The notes: generated from the sequence alone by a model not told the origin. 64,000 nt of DNA from Candidatus Methanarcanum hacksteinii (GCA_006954405.1 LVVQ01000001.1:434001-498000); one strand, 5' to 3'; positions 36,151 through 45,811 are shown, counted from the first letter of the stretch. A program made the numbers and translations.

Positions 36151-39100
36151 ATGAAATCAACAATGAAATCGGCGTTCGCATTCATCGCGGTCGCCCTAAT
36201 GATCATGGTCGCAGTCGTACCTATGGTCGGAGTGTTTACTGAGGATTCCTCAGCAACTACCACTGTAGATCCTGCAACCGACGACAACAAAATAACGTTG
36301 ACAGTCAACGTAAAGGATTCAGCAGGCAGTAATGCTACAGCTGGAAATGTCAAGGTCGCCTATGGCGCATACGCTTTCTATGCGAATATAAGTGCTGGAA
36401 AAGCAACCTTTGATATAAGGGAAGCATCCGTTGACACGTTGACAGTCTCATGCGTAGACGACAAGAATGAAGAGATAGCAGATTATCCTGCAGTCACATT
36501 AACGAATCTTGTTGCTGGAAAGACTTACGCAGCAACACTCAAAGCTGGATTCATAAACCAGAACGTCAAATTCGGATTTGCCACAGGCGGAATAATCGGA
36601 AGTCTCCTTGAGAAAGATTCAACGATTACAGCGAGTTATTATGTCTACGCAGACAATGAGGAGTCTACAGAGGCATTGTGCAATGGAGACATGACAATAG
36701 GTGGCGACTCCATAGGAACAATTCAGGTCCCTGCAGGAACAAAAAGCCCGGTGTATGTCAAGATCGAATCATTCGGTCTGAATGGGGTTACATTCGGAAA
36801 GCAGTCCGTCGTACTTAGCGGAGATCCACAATTAAAAGCAGAACAGAGTCTTGTTACATTCAGTACTTCTGTGATGAGCGAAATAACAATCGATAGTTTG
36901 AGTGTAACACTTGGTGAAGACAATTATGATGATTTCACAATTTTCAAGAACACGATGATTAAAGATGATTCTGCAAAAGTTATTGTAAAGAACCCAAGTA
37001 GTGGAACCCTCAAATACGAGGCCAGTCTGTCTGCTAATGGAACATCATTGTCAGGTGTGGTTTTGGCTGCTAATGGAACATATGCGCCGACAAAGGATGC
37101 ATTCTTCGGTACTGTAAAAATGGGAACATACATACAAGATGGTGACCTTTCAGTCAAGATTGTAGATAGTGAAGGCGGAGAAATACGCACTGTGAATCCG
37201 TCGGTTGGTGCTGATGGTTACTTCTTCCAATTCACCAATTTTGGAGGTAAATCGCCATCTAAAGCCACTGACATTACTTTCACATCAAAAGATGCGACGT
37301 TTAAACTCGATGACAAAACCTTTGCTGCATCAAATTCATTTATAATCGATGGTGCTAAAGCAGGATACAAGCAGGTAGCTGGAACACTTGGATTGGATGG
37401 TAGCAGTGATACAATCGTTGGTAAAGAATTGTTAATCACAGGTGCAAAGACATTCGGTTCACTTGTTACTGTGGCTGGAGGTAAATTTGACTTCATGGCA
37501 GAGGAAGGAAAGAACATAATCATCTCTGCAGCAGATACAGAACTCTATGGCGACATATCTGCGGTGCCTGGTGCATCATCTACTGCTCTTAAAGTTACAA
37601 TGAAATCACAGATTGTCACACTTAAGGTCGCAGATGCTCTTGGAGACCCGATTACAAATGCAAGTGTCGTGTTGAATATTAGCAAGACTGTTACTCAGGC
37701 ATTCGAATATATCGAGGCAGACGAAGTCTACAAAGCTACGATCAGGGGAGATCTCACACCTGCTGATTACACAGTGACTATTACGAAAGATAAATACACA
37801 TTCGCTAAGGCCCTTGCATTTGTAGAGGGCAGCACATACAAAGCTAATGAAGCAGACTACACTGTCAAATTCTTCAATGACAAAGGCGAAATTACAGGCA
37901 TTGCAACAACTAGTTATAAAATCTACAAGGCAACAGCATACAAGAACACACTCAATTCAATCGTCTATACACTCGGCGAGATAGTGTCTGATTCATTAGG
38001 TAAATACAAGATTGCCGCATCGTTCCTCGGTGTCAAAGAATCCGATATCGGAACAGAACCTGTTGATGTTCTTGTATTGGAGAAAGCAACAGGACTTGAT
38101 GCGAATGGTGTCTTCAAAGACTATTACTATCTCCTCGATGCAGACGACAAAGGCGTGATTTCGATCACAGCATCTGTTGATTCCTTCACAGGAAAACTCG
38201 TGAGGAATGACGGCGTAACACCAATTTCAGGTATCAAAGTCGAGTTGAAGACAAACGCTACAACAGCAACGGTTGCTGACAAATCATACACTCAGAAAGA
38301 CGGTTCATTCACACTTTACAGTGATTCAAAGATCGTAGATGGATACAAAGTCAAATTTGAAGATGCAAACGGATACGTATTCACAGCTGGTGGAGATGCT
38401 GTCTTCAAATCTGCTGTTGTTAAAAACACCGTTTTCGAAGCTGTAAAGAGTGCATACAAGATAACATTCGTCGATGCTGATGATGCCAAGATTGCATCTA
38501 CAGATCTGGTGTCAGCGAAAGTTGGTAACGAAAATACAACGGCTACTACTATTGGAAACGTTAGAACACTGAGTGCTGGTTGGACGTCTGAGATGGGTGC
38601 ACTTGCAATCAGTGATGTTACGGACCGTTCATTCATTGACCACACACTCACTGCAGAGGAACTTGCTTCTGGAGAGATCACAGTCAAATCGAACCAGAAG
38701 ACATACACATACTCTGTAAAGGATGCAAATGATAAAACGCTCAAGAACACAAACCTTGACTTCTACAAGTATGTTGGAGAAATACCTGTGTCAATAAGTG
38801 TTGTTACAAATACTACTGAACAGACATTCCTTCTCCCTGTTGACACTGATGAAATTGATACAGTGTACGGATATGTAGCAACGAATGGAAAATACGCATT
38901 CGAAACAGCTGTTACGAAGATCACAGATGTCAAGATCGATATCAAATCCACATCAGCAATGAAGACAGTCACTCTCCAGGATGCTGCAGGCGTTGCATTG
39001 ACAGTAAACGGAACAGTAGCAATAAAGGAAGATGGAGTGGAATATTTGCCAGAGTTTTTATTTACTGGTGGTTCATTCGAATTCGTTGCAACAAAGGATG

Positions 39101-40317
39101 TCAAATACACATACACAATCACAGAAACAGACCATTATAGTTTTACTGCGACTGGCGTCAGCGATGTCAATGGTGTTGTAAAAGCCAAAGAAGAGACAAT
39201 CACTGGCAAGGTCACCGATGCTGCAGGCAAGTACTTCGATATTGATGTTAACATCGATGTATATTTTGCAAGTGGTCCAACTATGAGTACAATACAGAAT
39301 GCAGACGATGCATCATTTAGTATCATCGCAGAGAAATCGAAGATCGCATACTACAAAGCAAGTGTTACAGGCAATACATTCACATTCAAAGATTCCAAGA
39401 CAGCCGATATCAAAGCAGTCGAGACATTCGTCCCAATCACATTCGCTTCAGCTAATGGCATAGCAGTTGATGATCTTAGTGGCTATACAGTCAACGTCAT
39501 CAACAAACTTGGAATTCAGTCTGATTTGTCTGTTGCCACAGTGAACAAAACCAAAGGTGTTGTCTTGGACACAACCGATGTGGTAAGCTATTCAGTAACA
39601 ATCACTGGAACGAATGCGTATTTCCCTGCAGGAACATACACATCTGTGAATGGAGCATTCGTCTCTGATGTCGCAGAGTACAAGGGTAAACTCGGTGCCA
39701 CATACGCAACGGGCGATGTTCTCGAGTACGCAGTCTACAAAGGAAACGAACTTGTTCTCAGAGGTAACATCGAAGTCGGTGCCGATAAGACCGCATACAA
39801 TGCAAAGGTCAACAAAGCACTCGGTGACAAAGTCATCATCACCTTCAAGAAAGGAGCAGATGTCTACACCGCAGTCATGAACGATAACGTTGCATACAAC
39901 GATCTTGTCAAGGTCGTCGTAGCACCTTCACTCAAAGCGAGCATCACATTCAACGAGGAATACGCTAAATACGTTGATTATGAGCTCTCAGCAGACAAGA
40001 CCAAGGTCTACCTGATCGCAAACGAATCATACAGTGTGGATGCAACATCCTCGACAGGCGAAAAGCTCGTCGAGAAGTTCGTCTTCGATGGATGGTACGT
40101 GAACGGTGAGAAAGTTTCCAGCAAACTCAACTACACAGTTGACAATGTTGACTCGAATGTCATCATGGCAAACTACGTCTCTGACGGATACTATGAGATC
40201 GACAAGCCTGTCCAGAATGACAACGGCGTAAGCCCGACAGTGCTCGTTATCGGTATTGCAGCAGTGATCGTTGCTCTTATCGCAGTCGTATACACTGTGA
40301 TACAGAAGAAGGAGTGA
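36151..40317 (+). CDS. Large secreted, membrane-anchored surface protein
   Basis: The 1388-residue protein starts with a signal peptide (basic MKSTMKS, hydrophobic core to about residue 27, likely cut near TEDSSA) and ends with a single membrane helix at about residues 1362-1384 followed by QKKE. The ectodomain is Thr/Ser/Asp/Lys-rich beta structure. It has several carboxypeptidase-regulatory or Cna-B-like modules, for example ADALGDPITNASVVLNI and GVTPISGIKVELKTN, and one InlB-type repeat (FDGWYVNGEKV) near the end. N-glycosylation sequons NGT and NTT recur. It is likely an S-layer-like or adhesin protein. A structured leader precedes it and a hairpin-rich region follows. Its DNA is AT-richer in the middle. 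Confidence 0.88.
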   Translation: MKSTMKSAFAFIAVALMIMVAVVPMVGVFTEDSSATTTVDPATDDNKITLTVNVKDSAGSNATAGNVKVAYGAYAFYANISAGKATFDIREASVDTLTVSCVDDKNEEIADYPAVTLTNLVAGKTYAATLKAGFINQNVKFGFATGGIIGSLLEKDSTITASYYVYADNEESTEALCNGDMTIGGDSIGTIQVPAGTKSPVYVKIESFGLNGVTFGKQSVVLSGDPQLKAEQSLVTFSTSVMSEITIDSLSVTLGEDNYDDFTIFKNTMIKDDSAKVIVKNPSSGTLKYEASLSANGTSLSGVVLAANGTYAPTKDAFFGTVKMGTYIQDGDLSVKIVDSEGGEIRTVNPSVGADGYFFQFTNFGGKSPSKATDITFTSKDATFKLDDKTFAASNSFIIDGAKAGYKQVAGTLGLDGSSDTIVGKELLITGAKTFGSLVTVAGGKFDFMAEEGKNIIISAADTELYGDISAVPGASSTALKVTMKSQIVTLKVADALGDPITNASVVLNISKTVTQAFEYIEADEVYKATIRGDLTPADYTVTITKDKYTFAKALAFVEGSTYKANEADYTVKFFNDKGEITGIATTSYKIYKATAYKNTLNSIVYTLGEIVSDSLGKYKIAASFLGVKESDIGTEPVDVLVLEKATGLDANGVFKDYYYLLDADDKGVISITASVDSFTGKLVRNDGVTPISGIKVELKTNATTATVADKSYTQKDGSFTLYSDSKIVDGYKVKFEDANGYVFTAGGDAVFKSAVVKNTVFEAVKSAYKITFVDADDAKIASTDLVSAKVGNENTTATTIGNVRTLSAGWTSEMGALAISDVTDRSFIDHTLTAEELASGEITVKSNQKTYTYSVKDANDKTLKNTNLDFYKYVGEIPVSISVVTNTTEQTFLLPVDTDEIDTVYGYVATNGKYAFETAVTKITDVKIDIKSTSAMKTVTLQDAAGVALTVNGTVAIKEDGVEYLPEFLFTGGSFEFVATKDVKYTYTITETDHYSFTATGVSDVNGVVKAKEETITGKVTDAAGKYFDIDVNIDVYFASGPTMSTIQNADDASFSIIAEKSKIAYYKASVTGNTFTFKDSKTADIKAVETFVPITFASANGIAVDDLSGYTVNVINKLGIQSDLSVATVNKTKGVVLDTTDVVSYSVTITGTNAYFPAGTYTSVNGAFVSDVAEYKGKLGATYATGDVLEYAVYKGNELVLRGNIEVGADKTAYNAKVNKALGDKVIITFKKGADVYTAVMNDNVAYNDLVKVVVAPSLKASITFNEEYAKYVDYELSADKTKVYLIANESYSVDATSSTGEKLVEKFVFDGWYVNGEKVSSKLNYTVDNVDSNVIMANYVSDGYYEIDKPVQNDNGVSPTVLVIGIAAVIVALIAVVYTVIQKKE

Positions 40318-40329
40318 TCGTTAACACAA

Positions 40330-40750
40330 GGAAGGGAATAGCCATGTCCACGTTATGCGATCATAGACTACGCTTCAATGAGCGTACGCTATCCACACAT
40401 GATGGCATGGGTTCCCTCGCCTCACCCATATCCAATATGGGTGAGGAACCACATACGAAAGAGAACCCAGAAGGAGGCCTTTGGTGATACCTTCATGATA
40501 TGAAGGATTGAGGGCCCCTATGGGGGATAGAGCCGATTTCATTGTGGTTGGTTCGCCCATATACAGTGTGGGTGGACAAACCAGGCACCCTCTCCTGTCC
40601 AATGGTGCATTGCCACACGGGGCAGGAGAGAGTAGCCGAAAGAATTCGGATATTCGATCCTTTTCAAAAGGAAGGGTGGGAAATCTAAACGATTTGATTC
40701 AAGGGGGACGGGGATTTAATGAATCCTCATTTCCCAATCTTTATTTTTTC
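40330..40750 (+). ncRNA. Candidate large structured noncoding RNA
   Basis: No protein is convincing in 40318-40793. Instead at least nine hairpins follow each other. TACGCT/AGCGTA is at 40369-40386. CCTCACCCATA/TATGGGTGAGG (40420-40446) lies inside GGGTTC/GAACCC (40409-40468). CCTTCAT/ATGAAGG is at 40490-40506 and CCCC/GGGG at 40515-40525. An 11-bp stem with wobbles (40551-40577) lies inside GGTT/AACC. CTCTCCTGTCC/GGGCAGGAGAG is at 40590-40630, CCGAA/TTCGG at 40636-40649 and CCTTT/AAAGG at 40659-40671. GGATT/AATCC (40712-40726) then precedes a T-rich run at 40739-40749. Conserved cores of RNase P RNA and SRP RNA were looked for and not found. It could be a free RNA or a long structured 3' UTR of the surface protein mRNA. 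Confidence 0.5.
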
Positions 40751-40793
40751 AGTGTGCCACAGGATATTTATTACACATCGGCATTGTCGCCAC

Positions 40794-41069
40794 ATGGCTT
40801 GGGACATAAGGGTCGACGATGATGTAAGGAATTACATTTTGGAGCAGGAACAGGATTTTCGTGTATGTACTGCATGCACAGGACCAGCACTCGTCCCGAT
40901 AACCGTCAAGCCACCTAAGAAGAACGATCGCATGATCCCGATCGGGGATTATGTATTGTATATCTCTGCAGTACAGGCGATGTACATCAACAGAGTGTCG
41001 ATGGATATGCTTTATAGCGACGAGGATATCGCCACTTGCTACGCATTCAATCGTGGAAGATATTATTGA
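40794..41069 (+). CDS. Small conserved-looking hypothetical protein
   Basis: The 91-residue protein MAWDIRVDDDVRNYI... is not recognised. It has a charged N-terminus, a CTAC motif at about residues 25-28 that could bind metal, and a Tyr-rich end. ATATTTATT at about 40763-40771 lies 27 nt before ATG 40794, the spacing of a leaderless promoter. This supports a real gene and argues against the longer frame from 40719. It converges with the ThiI-like gene with a 7-nt overlap of ends. Confidence 0.6.
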   Translation: MAWDIRVDDDVRNYILEQEQDFRVCTACTGPALVPITVKPPKKNDRMIPIGDYVLYISAVQAMYINRVSMDMLYSDEDIATCYAFNRGRYY

Positions 41070-41689
41070 ATACGTTTAGCCGATGCAATGCAATCCTTGA
41101 TCATCTGATCGAAATCGAATTTAGATTGCATGGCCTTGATCTTCTCAATGGATGCTTCTGTTATGGGTTTAACGGGAACTATTCCGCATCCAGAAGTGGG
41201 TATGATGGATAGATCATACGTTCCGATTTCTTTAGCCATCTCGATTATCTCAAGTTTATCCATTCCGATGAACGGACGGATGATGGGGAAATCCAGATCA
41301 TATCCTTCCGCCCTTATGTTCCTGAGCGTCTGTGATGCGACCTGTCCTAACGAATCTCCCATGACGATCCCTGAACAACCATGCTGTATGGCGAACTCCT
41401 TAGCAACACGCTGCATCGTTCTCTTGCAGAAGACACATTGATATGAGTTCTCACAATTCTTGTGGATGATCGTCTGATTGACCTCATGATCGAATGAATA
41501 CAATGGCATCTCCTGTCCGGTGATCTCAGATAATCTGGAGGCCAATAGTTTGACCTTATCCAATTCCTTCTCATCCGCATAGCATCCATTGTCCATATGC
41601 AGAAGGATTATCTCCGCACCCTGTTTGGCCATAACATAGGATGCTACGGGGGAATCTATCCCACCAGACAAGAGAGATACCAACTTCAT
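41063..41689 (-). CDS. ThiI-like PP-loop sulfurtransferase lacking THUMP domain
   Basis: The 208-residue protein is the ATP pyrophosphatase part of ThiI alone. The PP-loop is SGGIDSPVASY at residues 8-18. It has CVFCKRTM in mid-protein and a third conserved Cys in IPTSGCGIVPV, matching the three Cys reported to hold an Fe-S cluster in methanogen ThiI. The N-terminal ferredoxin-like and THUMP domains that bind tRNA in ThiI are absent, so a partner or another substrate is implied. It is last in an operon with the small coiled-coil gene, Csl4 and a METTL5-like methylase. Confidence 0.82.
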   Translation of the reverse strand: MKLVSLLSGGIDSPVASYVMAKQGAEIILLHMDNGCYADEKELDKVKLLASRLSEITGQEMPLYSFDHEVNQTIIHKNCENSYQCVFCKRTMQRVAKEFAIQHGCSGIVMGDSLGQVASQTLRNIRAEGYDLDFPIIRPFIGMDKLEIIEMAKEIGTYDLSIIPTSGCGIVPVKPITEASIEKIKAMQSKFDFDQMIKDCIASAKRIQ

Positions 41690-41847
41690 GTGTTGTACCT
41701 TCCGAACTCTATTCCGCCAACATATTCCTCGTCATCACTCTCTTCATCGATTATCATGTTATAGAGTGCTCTGACGAACTCCTTCAATCCTTCGACCTCC
41801 TTCTTGAGGGAGTCTACTTGTCTTTGAAGATCATCCTCTGTTGTCAT
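41686..41847 (-). CDS. Small 53-residue coiled-coil protein
   Basis: A short gene reads MTTEDDLQRQVDSLKKEVEG..., with a heptad-like coiled coil at residues 5-30 and an acidic end. Both ends overlap neighbours as ATGA: its start with the Csl4 stop and its stop with the ThiI-like start. This is good evidence for translation in spite of its size. No function is recognised; a small oligomerising partner of Csl4 or of the PP-loop protein is possible. Confidence 0.7.
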   Translation of the reverse strand: MTTEDDLQRQVDSLKKEVEGLKEFVRALYNMIIDEESDDEEYVGGIEFGRYNT

Positions 41848-42410
41848 TCGATCACAACATCGCCGTAATCATCGGCGAGTTTTCTGTATGAGTTGCGCTC
41901 GCATTTAGGACAGAACAATTGCTTGTTACCTTTCCTGACGAGCTCTGATTTGCATTTACCGCAGTATGAACGGATCACTCCGAGGTGAGCATCCTTCGTC
42001 GTCAACTGCAATGATGGTTTGACACCAGTGACCATAGCTCTGACGAGATCCCCCTTTCTGAGTTCCTTGGACACATCATCCGTATAATCGGGTGAGATCT
42101 TCGATACATGGATGGTCCCGTAGGTCTCGCTTCCGATCCTCCTGCATGTTCCATCCTTCGCCAATACATTGGCTGTTGCCATCGTCTTCCTTATGTCTCC
42201 GATCGTGGCGTATACGACATCACCATTCTTCAGGATATTCGGTGGATTTGGAGATATGACCTTGGCGACGCAATCATCGTCATCGAGGACAAGCGTACCT
42301 ATCTGTGCGGCGTACACCATGCCGTTCTTTGCGAATGTCCCTTCGGATGCCAGGTATTCTTCTTCACTTGCAACTTCGTCTCCGGGGAACACTTCTTTCT
42401 TTTCGCTCAT
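41844..42410 (-). CDS. csl4: Exosome RNA-binding subunit Csl4
   Basis: The 188-residue protein has the Csl4 order. An N-terminal domain begins FPGDEVASEEEYLASEGTF, a central S1 domain follows (GDVVYATIGDI ... GTIHVSKISPDY ... RAMVTGVKPSLQLTT), and a C-terminal zinc ribbon has CGKC and CPKC. Csl4 forms the RNA-binding cap of the archaeal exosome. ATG 42410 (MSEKKE) is preferred to the start at 42419. The METTL5-like gene lies 10 nt upstream. Confidence 0.93.
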   Translation of the reverse strand: MSEKKEVFPGDEVASEEEYLASEGTFAKNGMVYAAQIGTLVLDDDDCVAKVISPNPPNILKNGDVVYATIGDIRKTMATANVLAKDGTCRRIGSETYGTIHVSKISPDYTDDVSKELRKGDLVRAMVTGVKPSLQLTTKDAHLGVIRSYCGKCKSELVRKGNKQLFCPKCERNSYRKLADDYGDVVIE

Positions 42411-42420
42411 TGGAATCATC

Positions 42421-43014
42421 TTACCTTACGTTGACCACAACTATGTCAACTTCTTTCTTCTCTTTTCTATGAAAGGTGAACGTGTGGGGGATATTATACT
42501 TATAGGTCGCGTACGCGACTATCTCTCTTCCTTTCGATTCGATATATTCGTTGAGGAAATCCAATGTATCCGCCATATGGATGGAATATATCGAATCGGA
42601 CAGTTCCATCGCCTTATCCAAGAACGGTCTGTCGGCACGTCTGTTCTGACATCCGAATGGCGGATTCATGAATGTCGTATCGGCACGATCGCTCACTTCA
42701 GTGACATCGCATTCTATCAATTCTACATCCACATTCAGAAGTTCGATGTTCTTCTTTGCGACATCCAATGCCAATCTGGAGATGTCGTATCCTCTGACAA
42801 CATCCGCACCCAATAGTTTCGCACCGATGGAGAATATCCCTGTGCCGCATCCGAGGTCGTTGACGGTCTTGTCGCACAAATCGCCGTTCGCGTATGCTGA
42901 GAATAGGATGTCGGATGCTATGGTCGATGGGGTCGGATATTGTTCTAGGGCAGCAGATGGTTCATCGAATGGTGCCACACGCTGGAGTCTCATCTCCAGT
43001 TCCTTTCTTTTCAC
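42421..43014 (-). CDS. METTL5-like N6-adenine RNA methyltransferase
   Basis: The 197-residue class I methyltransferase has LEQYPTPSTIASDIL, the SAM motif DLGCGTGIFSIGA and the adenine-N6 catalytic motif MNPPFGCQNRRADRPFL. Together these mark the METTL5 family, which methylates an adenine in small-subunit rRNA with TRMT112. It starts at GTG 43014: the extended N-terminus MKRKELEMRLQRVAPF is typical of archaeal members, whereas ATG 42993 would remove it. Confidence 0.88.
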   Translation of the reverse strand: MKRKELEMRLQRVAPFDEPSAALEQYPTPSTIASDILFSAYANGDLCDKTVNDLGCGTGIFSIGAKLLGADVVRGYDISRLALDVAKKNIELLNVDVELIECDVTEVSDRADTTFMNPPFGCQNRRADRPFLDKAMELSDSIYSIHMADTLDFLNEYIESKGREIVAYATYKYNIPHTFTFHRKEKKEVDIVVVNVR

Positions 43015-43100
43015 AGGACGTTCCAGGATGACACAGGTTATTATTTTTTCTCTTATCGAATGATGATGGTATCGACCATCATGATTGAAAAGATATCAAG

Positions 43101-43127
43101 GTGAAACAGGACGTTGTCCTGTTTCAC
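43101..43127 (-). terminator. Perfect 12-bp hairpin at the end of the CobW gene
   Basis: GTGAAACAGGAC and GTCCTGTTTCAC pair perfectly around a three-base GTT loop. The stem includes the stop codon of the CobW-family gene on the minus strand and is followed in that direction by a TCTTTTC stretch. A terminator or 3'-end stabiliser is likely. Confidence 0.6.
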
Positions 43128-44224
43128 TCAAAGAAGAAGTGTGATGGGGATTCAGGTTTCGGTGTGAAGCATTTCTCGCCGGTCATCACGAGTTCCATCG
43201 GGTATTTCGTGATCATGTCATCGATCAATGCCCTCATCGTATCCTCTAATCTCTTCGGAGGCGATACGACCCTAGCATTCAGAACCAATTTTCCAGGTGT
43301 CTTGATGTATCTTGAACCATAGATCCCATCGACCTGCATCGTATCCTCGACGAGTGACATCTTCGCCGCTGATTCCTCAGATTCCACCAACACCTTCACA
43401 TGAACGATCGACTTCGAACCATATTCTTTGGCGATACCTCTCATGATATCCGTTTCCAAGGAGTACATATCGACATCCTCCTTCGGCACGAGGTCGAATG
43501 TACCCGAATACCATCCGAGTTTTGCCTTCTCGAATGCGAATCCCTTGTTCTGTTCTCCTGTGGGTGTTTTGGTACTGATCTCATCCGAGAGAATGAAATC
43601 CATGATCTCATCCATATTCCTCAGATCCACGGATGAGGATTCGATCATCCTTATTCCGGGAAGGACTGTGTCGACAGCTTCCTTCACCTTCTCCAACGTA
43701 TCCTTGTTCACAAGATCCGCTTTGGACAGGATCACTATCTCCGCCTCTCTGATCTGATGGGCAGGGATGATATCCACTATCTCTTCCGTCCTGTTCTCCT
43801 TCTTCGACAGGATATCCAATGCTCTGACGCAATCCACAACGACCGTGAACGGTGCTACACTGAACTCATCAGGATATAACGATCTCATGGGAGCTACGAC
43901 AGAGCTCATGATGTTCGTGGATGTACCGATAGGTTCCGCGATTATGACATCCGGTTTCCCGGATGTCACCAATGTCCTAGCACTGGAGACGAAATTATCG
44001 AAATTGGTACAGAAGCATCCGCCCATGATATCGCGCGTATCAAAACCTGCATTCTTCGAATATTCGGTGTCGACGAGGACATCCCCCTGATCATTCATGA
44101 TTATCGAGACGGATCTATCCCTCCTCTCTTTGAGTGATCTTGCGATATTGACTGCTAAAGTGGTCTTACCCGCTCCTAGATATCCTCCTAGGACGAGCAT
44201 CCTTGTCTTACCGGATTCGTTCAT
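43124..44224 (-). CDS. CobW/P47K family GTPase (metal chaperone-like)
   Basis: The 366-residue protein has Walker A GGYLGAGKTTL, the metal-site motif GGCFCTNF (Cys-Phe-Cys, near the family's CxCC) at about residues 69-76, PDVIIAEPIGTST, and SKADLVNK for guanine recognition. C-terminally it has a CobW_C-like domain ending in SHFFFE. Such GTPases deliver zinc, cobalt or iron to target enzymes. ATG 44224 was chosen because TTTATAT is centred 27 nt upstream; ATG 44236 and 44230 would start inside the promoter spacing. A methyltransferase and radical SAM genes lie nearby. Confidence 0.85.
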   Translation of the reverse strand: MNESGKTRMLVLGGYLGAGKTTLAVNIARSLKERRDRSVSIIMNDQGDVLVDTEYSKNAGFDTRDIMGGCFCTNFDNFVSSARTLVTSGKPDVIIAEPIGTSTNIMSSVVAPMRSLYPDEFSVAPFTVVVDCVRALDILSKKENRTEEIVDIIPAHQIREAEIVILSKADLVNKDTLEKVKEAVDTVLPGIRMIESSSVDLRNMDEIMDFILSDEISTKTPTGEQNKGFAFEKAKLGWYSGTFDLVPKEDVDMYSLETDIMRGIAKEYGSKSIVHVKVLVESEESAAKMSLVEDTMQVDGIYGSRYIKTPGKLVLNARVVSPPKRLEDTMRALIDDMITKYPMELVMTGEKCFTPKPESPSHFFFE

Positions 44225-44399
44225 TGACATCGACATCGCATGGTTGCATATAAACCGTATTATTTGAGTTCCGTATCAACCATATCCTACAGGAACATCG
44301 GATGACGATAGCACAGATTATCGGAACATTTCTTTCGTCATCATTATATTCCGTATCCATTTGCACTGTTCTGTGACCGAAGGGGCAGAACAAAACAGG

Positions 44400-45677
44400 A
44401 TGAGGCGACTGTTCGACAGATACAGATGGTCCATCTTCGCAGTGATGGTGACCGCATACTTCTTCGTATATTTCCAGAGGATAACGGTCGGTGTAGTGGG
44501 TTCCGACATCGTGGAGGATGTCGGAGGGACCATCGGTGTTCTCAGCAGCGTATATTTCTGGACATACACTGCGATGCAGATCCCAAGCGGCCTGTTGGCG
44601 GATAGGTTCGGTCCGAGGATATCCTGCACCGTGTTCCTATCGATCGCCATGATAGGTTCTTTGTTAACATCATTCGGGGACACCTTCGAGATCATCGTGA
44701 TCGGTAAGGTCATGATAGCTGCAGGAATGGCCATAGTCTATGTTCCTTTGATGAAACTGATCTCCATATGGTTCCCTAAGCAGGATTTCGCCGTGTTGAA
44801 CGGCATAGTGATAGCTGTCGGTAACATCGGTGCGATATCCGCCGCAGGACCGTTGTCCATGTTGGCATCATTGATCGGATGGAGGGACGTCTTCCTGATA
44901 TTGGGATTCGTCACAGGCCTATTGGCATTGTTATGCTTCATCATCGTTCGCGACCACCCATCCAGAAGAGGATTGCCTCCAGTGGAGGCGATGTTCGACG
45001 GTGCCGTCGATAGTACGGAGAGGTCGGCGGATAAGGTCCCTGTGTTGAAGGGATTGAGGACGGTATTTTCGGGCGGAAGGAAGTTCTGGACGTGTGCATT
45101 GGCGTACTGTTTCGTATACGGTACGATAATGGTCTATCAGGGTACATGGGCGGTGAAGTACTTCGATACTGTGTATGGATTCGCATTATCCGCATCATGG
45201 ATGATCACATCACTCGGTATCGGTAAGATATTGAGTACGTTATTGATCGGAACGCTCACCACAAGGGGATTGATCCATTCCAAGAGGCGCACTATGATCA
45301 TCGGAACATCATGTTTCACTGCGGTGTGGGCTGTGATCTTCCTTCTCTCAGGGGATGTGAATGAGTATTGGTTCTGGTTCGTCATGAGTACATTGTTCGG
45401 ATTCTTCGGAGGTTTCATGACCTTGTCCTTCACACAGATGAAGGAGTGGTTCCCAGTATCGATATCCGGTACAGCAGTCTCCGGAATGAATGTGTTCCTG
45501 TTCTTGGGCGCCAGTGTCTGCACAACGGTATCGGGAATGGTCATCGGCAGGGATTACACATTGGAGAACTTCTCCACCGTTTGGGGCATGATGCTTGTAT
45601 TATCCATTCTCGCTGTCGTGATGTTGATATTATCCGTTGAGAAAGGGAAGGATGACAAGATCATCCACGCGGAATGA
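44400..45677 (+). CDS. Major facilitator superfamily transporter
   Basis: The 425-residue protein has twelve hydrophobic segments. The MFS signature LLADRFGPRISC lies between helices 2 and 3, and a cytoplasmic loop of about 40 residues (DHPSRRGLPP...) lies in the middle. It is like the glycerol-3-phosphate/hexuronate-type anion carriers (UhpT/ACS families) by overall pattern, but the substrate cannot be told. ATG 44400 follows AGGGGCAG; TTG 44361 is a weak alternative. It is divergent from the CobW gene. Confidence 0.85.
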   Translation: MRRLFDRYRWSIFAVMVTAYFFVYFQRITVGVVGSDIVEDVGGTIGVLSSVYFWTYTAMQIPSGLLADRFGPRISCTVFLSIAMIGSLLTSFGDTFEIIVIGKVMIAAGMAIVYVPLMKLISIWFPKQDFAVLNGIVIAVGNIGAISAAGPLSMLASLIGWRDVFLILGFVTGLLALLCFIIVRDHPSRRGLPPVEAMFDGAVDSTERSADKVPVLKGLRTVFSGGRKFWTCALAYCFVYGTIMVYQGTWAVKYFDTVYGFALSASWMITSLGIGKILSTLLIGTLTTRGLIHSKRRTMIIGTSCFTAVWAVIFLLSGDVNEYWFWFVMSTLFGFFGGFMTLSFTQMKEWFPVSISGTAVSGMNVFLFLGASVCTTVSGMVIGRDYTLENFSTVWGMMLVLSILAVVMLILSVEKGKDDKIIHAE

Positions 45678-45811
45678 CACTTCTTGACTTCATACACGAG
45701 GGGCCCATGCACATCCGAACAACATGATCGTAGCATATTTCTTCAGATAGAGGGAATTCCCAATGAGTGGATTCAAGATCGACATTTGTATGTCCGATCA
45801 TAGTGACATGG

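Noticed and set aside
40330..40750. Identification of the hairpin-rich region as RNase P RNA or SRP RNA
   Set aside because: I could not find the conserved GAGGAAAGTCC-like core of RNase P or the SRP domain IV loop on either strand; the question is left open.
40375..40822. Short frames on both strands (75 and 104 codons)
   Set aside because: They coincide with successive perfect hairpins and have unlikely compositions.
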